Positions 24,000 through 34,954 of a stretch of 64,000 nt of DNA are shown piece by piece. The notes under the pieces were generated by a model, which worked only from the letters and a program-made list of their open reading frames with translations, ran no database searches and was not told the origin of the DNA. Position numbers and translations under genes: made by a program. Origin of the DNA: Limnoperna fortunei (Eukaryota; Mollusca; Bivalvia; Mytilida; Modiolidae); the NCBI GenBank assembly GCA_944474755.1, contig OX104112.1, positions 64,387,640-64,451,639 of the forward strand, read 5' to 3'. The first letter of the stretch is position 1; every line of letters begins with the position of its first letter.

Positions 24000-24176
24000 C
24001 ATGACCTGACAGTAAAGATAGAATATCCATCCTTAAATAGAACAATTAAAGATGACCAACATAAATGTTCTAACGGGCAAAATGTAGGCACGGAAAATGC
24101 ACAGCAAGATTGGAAGTTGATCTACAAATTAAGTGACACCCCTCCGGTTTATTTAACCATCCTATTTGCAATTCAG
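24000..24176 (+). CDS. SLC23: SLC23 copy B exon 2
   Basis: 59 codons, phase 0 to 0. The first half is a longer hydrophilic stretch than in copy A; it ends WKLIYKLSDTPPVYLTILFA then IQ. Confidence 0.92.
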
Positions 24177-24708
24177 GTAGTCATCATTAGTAGTAACATT
24201 TTGGTAAACTTATAAATATCTGAAATAAAACACAGTAGTGTTTGATATGCTTGATAAGTTGAATATATTTCACAGGAGAATAGTAAACGTCTTACTGCAG
24301 CCATAGTTACATCAGAATAACATAACGGAATTCAGCGTAGAATGCCGACAAATATGAAATAAAACGTTCTAAAGGTTAACGGTCAAAGGCTGCTGAAAGC
24401 TAGCTTAGATGTAAAGAACTCTTGATTTACAACAGAGATTATACTTCCGTTGGATGTATAAATCAAAAACATATAATAACACACAACATAGAGTAATTTT
24501 CTAGTTGATCATATAAGAACTTATCAGATAGATTTCTTCGTACAGGGCAAAGTCAGATATATTTTGATTATCTGAAGCAATAATTTATACGGTTGAATTG
24601 TCTTTAGATCTGGACGTAATGAAAGAATAATTATGATTATGTATCATGGTACACGCTTAATACTTCTTTTAGAATTACTGCAACAAATTTTAGAACACAA
24701 CTCTAAAT

Positions 24709-24822
24709 TTGTTTGTTTGTTTGAATGGTGTTTTAACGCCACTTTCAGCAATTTGTCAGCTATTTCATGGCATCCCGTTTTTATTGCGGGAGGAAGCCGG
24801 AGTACCCGGAGAGAACCCCCGG
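24709..24822 (-). repeat. 5'-truncated SINE with 10-bp target duplication
   Basis: Minus orientation. Tail (TTTG)n at the left, central GGAAGCCGGAGTACCCGG at the right, linker and head missing. AACTCTAAAT flanks it at 24699-24708 and 24823-24832, so the truncation arose during insertion. Confidence 0.9.
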
Positions 24823-25417
24823 AACTCTAAATGGAACTATTTGAAGTTTAATTGTGTCTTTTTTACGCTAAGTTTTAAGCTTAAGACTTTGTGTAAAAAT
24901 TTGAAATCAAGAATTCAACATTGATACTGTATCATCGTGAGTCATCTTTGTTAATTCATTACGTTCCTACCTCAAGATTGCACCTACCGCTTTTATTTAA
25001 TTATCAATACGCATGTAAAACATATAAACATATTTCATTGTCAAAAAAACCAGCTAGGTACGTGTTTACAATATTCCAATTTGAACAAACGACCTATTAG
25101 GACGTAATAATGTTACAACATGATGTCGGAAAACATGTTTTGGCAGTAATACGATATACATTATTTCAACCCTTAACCAAACAAAACGAATCAAACGGAT
25201 ATCGACAAAGGTGGACGTGAGTAAAATATTATAATTTGAGACTATAAGGGTTAAACCTTATCAGTTCAAATTGAAAGCATTCCCGCCTCAAAGAAGAATG
25301 CTATTAACATGTAATATGCCGATCGCAAGTTTCGCCAAATCAATTCTCAGTGGCGCTAAAACAAAAATATTTAAGGTCAAAACACTGCACAGCTTTTATC
25401 ACCAAAATGTACAAATG

Positions 25418-25620
25418 TATGGCACGCCGTCCTCGTCAAACGTATGATTTAAAATATCATCACAAATTACTCACTCAAAATTTTCAATTTCCCACTCAAA
25501 ATTAAAATATGCACGCAAAATTTTACGAAAACAATCAAAAGGTAGATTGAAATTACACACTCAAAATTTTAATTTATGCACTCAAAACTGAAAATTACGC
25601 ACTCAAATTTGTGCGCATTG
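25418..25620. repeat. Left terminal inverted repeat
   Basis: About 53 bp closely matching the right end, then units such as ACTCACTCAAAATTTTC and AATTTATGCACTCAAAACTG. Its inner part is also inverted relative to 26285-26416. Confidence 0.8.
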
Positions 25621-26416
25621 TTTTCGCGGACAACTCATAAATATTCATACAGATATAAATAAATAAAATTTGATCTGGGTGGTTTTTGAGTTGCTGTGTT
25701 GAAGTTGTTTTGAGTTGAATTGCTGAAATCCAAATATTAATCCACGACACAGAAGATTGGCTTCGAGTTTTTTCAATCCTTGTTACACGTGTGTGAAAAT
25801 ACAATGCAACTTTTACACCCCTTAACACGAGACAACAAAGCTTTAGAACATACTGTTAGAAAGCTTTCAAGCTGACTCGAAGTGTTGTATGTAATGGCAA
25901 CAAGAGTTCCTGTTGAAATTCATTTATGTCAGAAACTAGAACGAATGTATACTCTTGCCGAAAGTGTCCAGGGTTACAGTAAAAGAAGAAACGAAATAGA
26001 AACGAAACGAATCAGGTATTTTGATAAACCCGTAGATAAAACTATTTTTTTACTATAAAACATAAATCAATAATGGAATAAATCGAACTCTATGGTTAAA
26101 TATGAGTCTGAGCTACAGGGCCGAGGGTAGGAGGTAAAAAATTTTTAAAAAATGGTTTCGTCTGTTTCGTTCGTTGTTTTACAGGGACTCATTTCAAGCT
26201 GAAAAAAAAAACCAGGATTAAAATATTCAAATCCATTTAATGACTATTTATAAGTCCTGCGTAAAAAAGGTGCACACAATTTTTAGTGTATAGGTTTTCT
26301 GTTTTGAGTGCGTAATTTTCAGTTTTGAGTGCATGAATTAAAATTTTGAGTGTGTGATTTCAATCTACCTTTTGAGTGTGTTTTCGTAACATTGTAAGTG
26401 CATATTTTAATTTATG
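25490..26416. repeat. Foldback structure inside the left part of the element
   Basis: The left arm, about 25490-25720, is matched by the reverse complement of about 26190-26416 in the same order, including GAGTGCGTAATTTTCAGTTT, CAATCTACCTTTTGA, and a diverged CATAAATATTCAT/ATAAATAGTCAT stretch. The loop is about 470 bp. A weaker inner pairing joins GAAACGAAATAGAAACGAAAC near 26000 with its complement near 26160. Confidence 0.75.
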
Positions 26417-27173
26417 GCACAATCTACATGTATGATATTGTGCTCCGTTTGATGGTTGGCCTTGTAAAAACATTGAGAAGCAAGTTGAATTGAAAAGGTC
26501 ATTTATTAAAAATGACGAGTTCATTAAAATACATACTAAATCTAATTATCATAATTATACATATGTACATAGCAAATTTCATACATTAAAACATTATAGC
26601 AATAAAACATTATGTGAAATGATATACAGATATAAGTTCATACAAAAACATATCATATATTCAATTCAACCATCAAAGATGGGGTAAAAATCTGCCACAA
26701 TATTGTGTGCTTTCACCACACAATATCCCCCATCCACAATATCAGCGTTGGTTAAAAGGGGAAAGCTTGTCAGTCAGGTAAAATATAAATTCTTTCACAT
26801 GTTATTCTATAAGCTGTGGTAAAACAATAAGACTTAAACAAACATCCAAATTTAAAATAAACATCTATTTGGTAAATCCAATTAGCACTTGTCTAAACTG
26901 AATACCAAATTACATAATGATGTGACTACCTGTAAGAAAGTAATAAATGTCTCTGATTGTACTAACAATCCAAGACCTGCAGAAGCTCATGTCTCCAAGC
27001 AGGTCAATAACATACTTTTTTTAAATCTCTGTTGTACTTATCATACATGTCATAAGTAGGCGAGAGCAAGACAGTAATATTGGTTAACTATACACATATA
27101 TACAATTTTATATAGTCAAAAAACACAGAAGCTCATGTCTTCATGTGTACTTAAATATTGGATTACACCGGAT

Positions 27174-27986
27174 TTAGCGATAAACAATGAAATAAGACTC
27201 CCACAAAGCCTGAACAGGGCATAAATCTTCCTGAGAAGTGGATCGTTCAAGCAGTAAAATGGGAATATGTTTGCCTGTACTATGTTTAAACTGTGACATA
27301 TGAATTTCAATTGAAGAAGGTGGGCGACCTTTGGAATGGTGAAACTTGATATTTGGCATTGTCAAACAATTTCCCTTTGGGGGTGGATGGCCCGTTATTT
27401 CCCCTACTCTTAAAAAGGCATGGAAGGCAAGTAAGTACTTTGCTTTCAGCATTTTCTGTAGAAAAAGAGAATTACAAATGTGTGGAAGTGACTTAATTAA
27501 GCCTTTCAGTATAATTGGGGTTATAGGAAGTCGACTATCTTTACTTCTTTTGAGTTTGGTATAGCCCCGCAAAGTTTTAGAAATAATAAAATGTTGAGTA
27601 ATGTCCGAATGCCCTTTAATTTGCATAAGGTAGCTTAAAGCTGACATGTAAGACTGAACTGTAGCTGATGCTAAATTGGCATTGAAACAGTGTGCAATAA
27701 ACACCGTTAAATGTTCCAAGGTTGCTGGGAACATTGCTGTACCAGGGTAATATTTTTGTAGAAAGCTACTATAATATTTATAAACTCTGTCATACGAGTT
27801 TCTAGATGACTGTTCAAGAGACTCCAAAATCAACTGATCAGCTACTGTTTTTAAAGTTTCAACAGGGTAACTGAATCTACTGTTGGATGCACTTCCATTT
27901 TTGGAAATTCTCTCTTGAATTTGGCAATCTGTAATCGAGAAAGATAATCGGCTGCGATATTTTTTATGCCAGCAATATGAGAACAT
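27174..27986 (-). pseudogene. Tyrosine recombinase (DIRS/Ngaro type), C-terminally truncated
   Basis: 270 codons. The N-terminal part is the SAM-like core-binding domain (SRNSYDRVYKYYSSFLQKYY, then a TVQSYMSALSYL helix). It is followed by the start of the catalytic domain with LLAFHAFLRVGEIT, whose Arg (about residue 193) is the first catalytic residue of the family. The frame stops soon after CPVQALWESY. The H-x-x-R box and the nucleophilic Tyr are not found in the next 200 bases in any minus frame, so the enzyme cannot be active. It overlaps the RNase H ORF by 136 bases, as is common in DIRS-type elements. Confidence 0.85.
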
Positions 27987-28573
27987 TTAAATAGAATGTT
28001 ATATTTTAAGGTAAGGAGAACAAATTTCCTAACTAATTGCATTATGGTCTTATCTTTGGAAGACTGCTTGTTTATAATATGTACTACTGCTAAATTGTCA
28101 GAATGAAAATTCACACACTTGTTTTTTAACTGACTGCCCAACAATTCTACAGCAATAATCAATGGATAAAGTTCCCTTACTGTAATATGATAACTCAGCC
28201 ATTGCCCATCCCAAATTTGAGCAAACCATTGAGTCCCTAAAACACACCCAAAACCTATATTGCTGGCATCCGTGTATAGATTAAGTTGTACTGAAGATTC
28301 CCATCGGTCACTAAGAAATAGACTTTTCCCATTGAAATTCTCGGCAAAGACTAGCCAAGCATTAATATCAGCTCTCGCCTCTTTGGTTAACCACCTTCTA
28401 TGTTTTGGTTTCTTTAAGCCAATGGTTAAATCAATTAATCTTCTTAAAAAAGCCCTACCAGGTTGAACCACATTGCAAACAAAATTGAGAAGACCAATAA
28501 CTGACTGCAATTCTTCTAAAGTTACCTTCTTTCTGTGTTTTAAATACCTAAGTTTTTCTAGAAGTTTATCCAT
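27851..28573 (-). CDS. RNase H domain with RT connection region, DIRS-type
   Basis: 240 codons. Residues 1-85 match the segment between reverse transcriptase and RNase H of DIRS-like elements (LQSVIGLLNFVCNVVQPGRA, FLRRLIDLT, then RADINAWLVF). Residues 95-215 form an RNase H fold with all four acidic positions: Asp102 (LYTDAS), Glu134 (TVRELYPL), Asp159 (FHSDN) and Asp209 (IAADYLSR). The catalytic set is intact, but the reverse-transcriptase core that should precede it is absent. Only weak, AT-rich sequence lies between the start and the right terminal repeat. Host-gene transcription runs in the opposite direction. Confidence 0.85.
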   Translation of the reverse strand: MDKLLEKLRYLKHRKKVTLEELQSVIGLLNFVCNVVQPGRAFLRRLIDLTIGLKKPKHRRWLTKEARADINAWLVFAENFNGKSLFLSDRWESSVQLNLYTDASNIGFGCVLGTQWFAQIWDGQWLSYHITVRELYPLIIAVELLGSQLKNKCVNFHSDNLAVVHIINKQSSKDKTIMQLVRKFVLLTLKYNILFKCSHIAGIKNIAADYLSRLQIAKFKREFPKMEVHPTVDSVTLLKL

Positions 28574-28739
28574 AAAAATAAAATGCTAATTGATTATCGA
28601 TCTGATGCCAGATGAAGCTGTTGAGAAATTGCTAATGCGCATGTGCAACTGAGACAAGTTTGCTACTTTACAAAAACGAGTTGTCGCGCTTTAAACCTGT
28701 GGTGATGTGCAATAAAATTATTTATTCTATAAATAAGGC

Positions 28740-28904
28740 CTTTTGAGTGCGACATTTAAAATTTTGAGTGCATATTTTAATTTCGAGTGCGTAATTTAAA
28801 ATTTTGAGTGTATATTTTAATTTTGAGTGCGTAATTTAAAATTTTGAGTGTTTAATTTGTGATGATATTTTGAATCATACTTTTGACGAGAACTGCGTGC
28901 CATA
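28740..28904. repeat. Right terminal inverted repeat
   Basis: Alternating TTTTGAGTGCGTAATTTAAA and ATTTTGAGTGTATATTTTAA units, then the terminal 53 bp ending GACGAGAACTGCGTGCCATA. Partner of 25418-25620. Confidence 0.85.
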
Positions 28905-29227
28905 CAAATGCCATTTACACCTTATAAATAGAAAAAAATAAATTTTGATAATGACCTTATACAATGAACCAATGATTTGTGTCATCACCGAGGGTGGAAT
29001 AAACGACTAGTGACACACGCGGAATACAGCAATACAAATAAAATATCATACCAAGGTCATACATATGACCTAAAGTCACACAATAAAAATTATTCTAACT
29101 TGTATCTTCTTTATTTGTATCTAATATACAATAGAGGGATTAATAATAACTGCAATCCATGTATGTGTTGATATATTTACTTTCCAACAAAGTCAATGTA
29201 AAGGAAAAACTTGTCCGGTTTTTGCAG

Positions 29228-29385
29228 CAAGTGCTGATGTCTTTGCCAGGGAACGTTATTGTTTCTGTGCTGGTGGCCAGATCAGTTTGTGGAGAAAAAG
29301 ACGAGGAACTGAAGGCGCAGCTTTTGTCTACTACAATATTTATGGCAGCGCTGACAACACTGTTACAAGTGACCTTTGGGATTAG
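29228..29385 (+). CDS. SLC23: SLC23 copy B exon 3
   Basis: 158 nt, phase 0 to 2. Same frame as copy A exon 3, with PGNVIVSVLVARSVCGEKD. Near-identical over most of its length, including the ATTAG|GTAC donor. Confidence 0.93.
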
Positions 29386-29669
29386 GTACTTTAGAACAGT
29401 CAAAATACAAAGACAGTATAAGAAAATTATGATGTTTTTCAATAGTGAACATAGAAAAGTTAAAACTAATTTATCTCTTTTTTAGATCACAAAGTGCACT
29501 TTACAAATAAAAAACAAAACAACATATTTTCAAGATCATACACTTGAATTTATACATATACCTAGATATATATACTTATAAAAGCAACGTTATGTCCTGC
29601 AAACATTTCGCTCTCATATAAAAAGTATTAAACTTTTTTGTATCTTACCGGACATTTTACTTTTACAAG

Positions 29670-29767
29670 ATTGTCTGTATATCAAGGTCCGACAGCAGCC
29701 TACCTCATTCCAATCTTAGCTTTTTCATCTCTTCCTGAATGGAAGTGTCCCGCATTTAACCTGACAA
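29670..29767 (+). CDS. SLC23: SLC23 copy B exon 4
   Basis: 98 nt, phase 2 to 1. LSVYQGPTAAYLIPILAFSS then LPEWKCPAFNLT. Acceptor is ACAAG rather than a CAG. Confidence 0.92.
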
Positions 29768-30153
29768 GTAAGTAAATTTAACGTGTAGACAAAAGTTTGA
29801 CATTTCTTGTTTTCTGTATAATAGTATAATATTGTATAATCATTTGCTACACTTACAGTGAAAAAAGCCAATTGAAGTGATGAATAAAACGATATAATTC
29901 GTGTTTAATGTGTGTGTGATTATTTAAGATGTTACACTGTATACTTCATATATGAATCGCGTACTTATACTGGATTAAGAACGTTTTTTTGAGAATATTG
30001 GATGATGTGAACGAATATCAAACCAGAATTTTGATGACTGCAGCTTCAGGACTGGGTCGTTTTCAATCATTATTGTTGATGGAAATGGCTTAAGAATTTG
30101 GAAAGTAGTATCAATTTGTTTAAAGATGATTAACACAGTAAAATATTTTTTAG

Positions 30154-30236
30154 ATTCTATAAATAACGCCACAGGCATGAATATGAGTACATTAGAAATC
30201 TACAGGGAGAAGAATATACTTCCCAAGATGCAATTG
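30154..30236 (+). CDS. SLC23: SLC23 copy B exon 5
   Basis: 83 nt, phase 1 to 0. Extracellular loop NSINNATGMNMSTLEIYREK then NILPKMQL. NNAT and NMST keep two possible N-glycosylation sites. Confidence 0.9.
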
Positions 30237-30710
30237 GTAATCAATATTAATACATTCTTTGTATTTTTCATAGGTTTACGTAAGAAACCAATGGTGGTCT
30301 GTGCTGCAGTTATCACCAGTCTAGTTGCCAACGTTGCATGTCTAAAGGCGCGACTAACGCGTGCTATTACTGAACTCGTGTACTTTGCTGTTGTCATTGA
30401 TTTGGTTTTTACAAATGTACATCGTGAAATGTAAATGTGACAAGTGTTCTGGGTATTACTATTATTTTAAATCCTTGAAATACGTGATACATGCCCTCTT
30501 GTTATCGCGTTTGAAACTTAAATTTCATATTTGCTACTAAAAATCTTAGAATATTCCTAAATATATTCAGACACTTGTTGCTTATTTTTTTTACTGACCA
30601 ACACTGTTGCTTTTATATTTCTGGCCAATCACACAACAACTTTTTTTCATTTCGTTTATAGTTTTTCCAATTACGTAGGTTTCATTTACTACTTAAAATC
30701 TCAGTTGCAG

Positions 30711-30886
30711 GGCAGCTTAATACTTGCTGGTGTAGTACATACATTGATTGGTTTGACAGGATTAATTGGTATTCTACTGAGATATCTCGGACCCATAACA
30801 GTGATTCCAACATTACTTCTACTTGGAATAGAATTCTACGGCATTGTCACTAAACTGTGTGAATCACACTGGGCAGTCTCAACGCT
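30711..30886 (+). CDS. SLC23: SLC23 copy B exon 6
   Basis: 176 nt, phase 0 to 2. GSLILAGVVHTLIGLTGLIG and RYLGPITVIPTLLLLG. Has the same pair of AG acceptors six bases apart as copy A (CTCAGTTGCAG). Confidence 0.92.
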
Positions 30887-31257
30887 GTAAGTACTAAATC
30901 TGTAACACGAATTTTCTTAAAATTCTGATCAGTTATGTATATTATGCTACATTTCCGAAAACGTACATTAAGACATCACAAGAATGCTTAAAACTTTTTA
31001 TGAGGTCCAGGATTAATTTACATGTTACATCTAACATGACAGGACATTAATCAAATACACACAACGATCGACGATTTGTCTCATATACAGAACATTACGT
31101 GTTCCTTTTTCCTTATTGTTAGCCGGTGAGATACAGTCTTATAAAGACTGATGACAAATTCACTGATAATTGCTATTAAAACATTTCTAAAAATTACTAA
31201 AACACATTACGTTTATTAACTAAACTTGCTTACTCATAAAACTTTACATTTTTTCAG

Positions 31258-31378
31258 AACCGCCATCGTAGGTTTTATATTTGCTGTATATTTAGAAGGA
31301 TGGCAAATGCCAATGCCATTTTGGACAAAATTGAAAGGGTTTTATATTGTTCGTTATCCTTTGCAACAGGTTCTTGCG
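31258..31378 (+). CDS. SLC23: SLC23 copy B exon 7
   Basis: 121 nt, phase 2 to 0. TAIVGFIFAVYLEGWQMPMP then YPLQQVLA|GTAAGT. Confidence 0.92.
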
Positions 31379-32454
31379 GTAAGTTGACATTAACTTCCAT
31401 AACTGGTAAAAAAATATCTCGTTTATAAATATATTAAAATTCAATTAAAATATCGTGAAATAAAGAGCTTTTAAAAAAGTAGGTGCCTCGTGTGTTGTTC
31501 TTTGTATAAAAAGAAGAGATAAACCAAAAACAAAAGACTTATTTGAATTAATCGCGTACTGAACGTCAAAACAACACTTTCCTAAAGTTTTTCATAGACT
31601 AAATCAGAGTAATACCCAAATACGATGGCATACCCTCATACATAAAAATTATGTTGCGGAGTTAGACCCAACCGCTCTACCTTCTAATAATACCAACGAA
31701 TATAAGACAAATGTTTAAAATGTTAGAACAGGTACACGCATTTAAGTGGATCACAGTACCCTTCATTGTAATACCCTTACAGGTGAAAAACGAAACTTTA
31801 CCTGCATAACACAAAACCAAGATAAATGGTCTTTTTCCATGAAACTTACAGCGCTAAATACAAATACGAGACAAACAATTAAATAAAAATACATTAAGTA
31901 AAGAATGCAAAAGGACGAACGATAAGCAATATAGACATAACAATATATAAGGACAAGACGACGAACCGCTCAAAAAGTCTTGATCTTAATATAAAAATAA
32001 ACAGACAATACAAAATGACGCCTGTTATAGGAAAGCGCGGTTAAAGGATAACATTATGAACAATAATTATAAAATCGTGGAATTTAACGATGAAAAGATT
32101 GCTATCAATAAAGATATATACAATAGATTTCATGTGATAATAGACTGTATGAACAATATTAACACACATTGAATGTAGCTTGACCTTCAACCATAAACGG
32201 GTACATATCTAAATTTACAAGCTATAGGGGGTCTAGGATTTTTAAGTACCCAGTTCAACATAAAATTTAACACAATACTAAGACAAGGTAGCAATTTATT
32301 ATTGGTGATACCGTGAAAGGTTTCAAGAACAACCTTAGATAAGCAATACAGGTTAGTTTAATAACTGTTTATTATCATATTCGCGTCTAGCGTAGTAAAA
32401 TTTTATAACTTACGTATCTTTGACATTTTATTATAATGTATTTCTTTCATTAAG
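31379..32454. other. SLC23 copy B intron 7
   Basis: 1.08 kb, AT-rich. Nothing recognised. Confidence 0.7.
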
Positions 32455-32611
32455 ATATTATTTTCCATGGGGATTGGTTGGTCTGTTTGTGGAATTCTTA
32501 CTGCCACTGAAGTCCTGACCAGTGATCCTTACAAACTAGAGTACAAAACACGCACGGATTATGGAACTAATGTCATCTCTAACAGTCCATGGTTTTACAT
32601 GCCATACCCAG
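32455..32611 (+). CDS. SLC23: SLC23 copy B exon 8
   Basis: 157 nt, phase 0 to 1. ILFSMGIGWSVCGILTATEV then YKTRTDYGTNVISNSPWFYM and PYPG. Confidence 0.92.
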
Positions 32612-32886
32612 GTATAAATAGAAAGTTATATATTTGCAAATTCAAAACACATGAAGTATACTTGCTTACTTCCGACTGGGGAATGATTTATTGATAACTT
32701 TATGTGTTTTAATTTGCAAATCTTGTTTGCCAGATGTCTGTAGCATTTGAGTGTTGCGAATAATAATTTATATTTTGTTAAAGTAATATCAGGGGAACTA
32801 AAGTGAAACTTAAGCATACTATTTGGATGTCACATCTAACTTATATCAAGTAGTGGTTACAACAGTTTATTTTGTTTTCATTTTAG

Positions 32887-33139
32887 GACAATTTGGACCT
32901 ATTGATTTTAGTGCCGGAGTTTTTATTGGCTTCCTAACTGCGGTTTCGACTTCTATTATTGATTCTATTGCTGACTATTATGCATGTGCAAAAATGTGTC
33001 ATGTACCACCCCCACCAGTTCATGCTGTAAATCGTGGTATTATGATAGAATCTTGATGAGTATAGTGTCCGGATTTTATGGAACTGGGCATGGCACTACG
33101 ACAATGGGTGGTAATATCGGCTGTATTGGAATAACCAAG
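32887..33139 (+). pseudogene. SLC23: SLC23 copy B exon 9, one-base deletion
   Basis: 253 nt against 254 in copy A. The frame is open to MIES and then TGA at 33054. After the missing base the other frame continues as SIVSGFYGTGHGTTT then GGNIGCIGITK up to a good AAG|GTACAT donor. Skipping this exon would not restore the frame, since it enters in phase 1 and leaves in phase 0. Confidence 0.9.
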
Positions 33140-34035
33140 GTACATACAATTTAATACTTACAAAGATGTCGTCCATTTACCAATTAAATCATTTAATTAT
33201 GCTTTGAGCCTCACATCTGACTTTATGGAAACGTACCTTTTCTTAACCCATGCGTACACAGAATGTATATAACAGAAAATATATGTGTTGGTGAGGACAT
33301 ATTTGAACTGACAAGACTATTATAGTCCACTTAAGGTTTAAAGGTTAGTGTCCAGAGTGAAAAAGTGTAAGAAAATATACTTTTAGTTGTAAAAACATAT
33401 TCCTTTCTAATTATATAAAAAAAAGGCACTAAAAGGGAAAAAAATATATTTAGTTATATAAAGTTTATTTCTTCGTAAACATGTTCATTGCAAATCAAAT
33501 TATGAATACGCAGTCCTAACTGTGCACAATGTTCTTGAAGTTTTAAAAAGTCATTTAATTACAAACATGCGCCAAATAATGTACTTAATATACGATAGAA
33601 AAAGTTGTTCTTGTGCAGCCTGAATATCTAGTTATTAAAACAATGGGACACGTTGATCTGAAATATATTTTTGCAAGAGAGGCGTGTTAGGCTTATTATG
33701 CCATTGTCTTCAAACGTTCTTCAGCAATATTTTAAGTAGAAATCAGACTTTGAACTTTCAAGTAAGTGTATATTGGTAAATGAGGTGTACCCGAGGCACC
33801 CAATGGATTGTGTAGTTATATTTACACCTACATCGCTCACTTGTGTTTTTATATGTTGATTTGTTAAGCCCTGTACGTTGTGGTAGTCATCTTGTATTTT
33901 CGATCGCAATTTACAAAAAAACCCAAATTGATACATGACAATGCAATAAATATTGTGTATAATATGGCTTCTGTATGAGGTGTTTCTTTCTGAAAAGGCA
34001 TTTGCACATTAAGTTTATGATATACCATCATTGGG

Positions 34036-34062
34036 TTTGGGGGAGAAAGGGGGGGGGGGGGT
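34036..34062 (+). other. G-rich run with quadruplex potential
   Basis: GGTTTGGGGGAGAAAGG followed by about 12 G. Enough G-tracts for an intramolecular quadruplex on the plus strand. No function can be assigned. Confidence 0.5.
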
Positions 34063-34954
34063 AAGTTTACCACTTTGAAAATAAAAAAAAACGTGTTAAA
34101 AGACCGTCTTACGGTAACAGAGAAGTATCATTTTAAAACATTTTCCTATCAGATTTTTATGATAAATGAATTTCTGCGGTATCAGCTTCTTCATTTTTTC
34201 TTTTCTTCTGAACTTGTTACAGAACCACACAAAAACGTGCACATACAATATGGCTCCAACCATCATTGCATTTTCTAAATAAAAGAGCATTTTATCAACA
34301 ACTTTCTATTTTCAACTAATTGTGAATTTCCTATCAAAATAAAATACACAATAAACGTTGTAACGGACCATTTTATTAAGATTGTGAAGTTTGATTTTAA
34401 AACAAGCCAAAGGCTGCATTACTTTTTAGATCTTAATGATAAAACTTCTTCCAAATCTTAAGTATTAAACATAGCAAAATATTTGGTTTGACGAGTCTTG
34501 ATTCGAAGAAAAACGTATTCAACGTAATAAATTATATAATCTTGGAACCTTCGACTTATTCAAGCGTTTAAGCAGGGAATTCGAACTAATTATTCCGCAT
34601 ACAAATATAGAAATATTTACATGTAGTAAGAATTGTGTAGTTATAACCCATAACCCAGAGGTACGTAAAATAAAAGTACATTTGTTTATTAAACTTGACA
34701 GACAACATACAACACTTACTTGAGCATCTGAAATATTTGGCCTTCCAATATTTATTATGGCTTACTAACTGTTATAACCGTGATATCTATTGGTATTTTT
34801 AAAAAGTTTTTAATAACATTTGTTTATTACCTATGTGAATTTTAGTTTTCTTTTTAAAATAAATCACAACGTTTCTTGATAAAGGATTGCTGTCAATAGC
34901 AATAATAAAATACACTTATTTTGATATTTGACATGTCTTATTCGACAAGAAATA

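Larger units (their letters stand above)
25418..28904 (-). mobile_element. 3.5-kb inverted-repeat element with RNase H and tyrosine recombinase genes
   Basis: The ends are inverted: 25418-25470 (TATGGCACGCCGTCCTCGTC...) matches the reverse complement of 28852-28904 almost throughout, then both continue into short CACTCAAAATT-type repeats. CAAATG flanks both ends (25412-25417, 28905-28910), a likely 6-bp target duplication. Inside, on the minus strand, are a DIRS-type connection/RNase H ORF and an overlapping, truncated tyrosine-recombinase ORF. No Gag or reverse-transcriptase palm was found; only about 170 bp of non-coding DNA separates the RNase H ORF from the right end repeat. DIRS elements have inverted ends and a tyrosine recombinase but normally make no target duplication, so this may be a DIRS derivative or a DIRS fragment carried by a DNA transposon. 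Confidence 0.7.
24177..29227. other. SLC23 copy B intron 2
   Basis: 5 kb, five times the matching intron of copy A. The extra length is a SINE (24709-24822) and the inverted-repeat element at 25418-28904. A solitary copy of the 59604-59796 motif lies at 28966-29015. Confidence 0.8.

Noticed and set aside
30265..30434. Coding-looking extension after exon 5 of copy B (RKKPMVVCAAVITSLVANVA...)
   Set aside because: It starts at an intronic AG, matches no part of SLC23, and patches of the same intron are present but non-coding in copy A (8830-8950). Probably chance.
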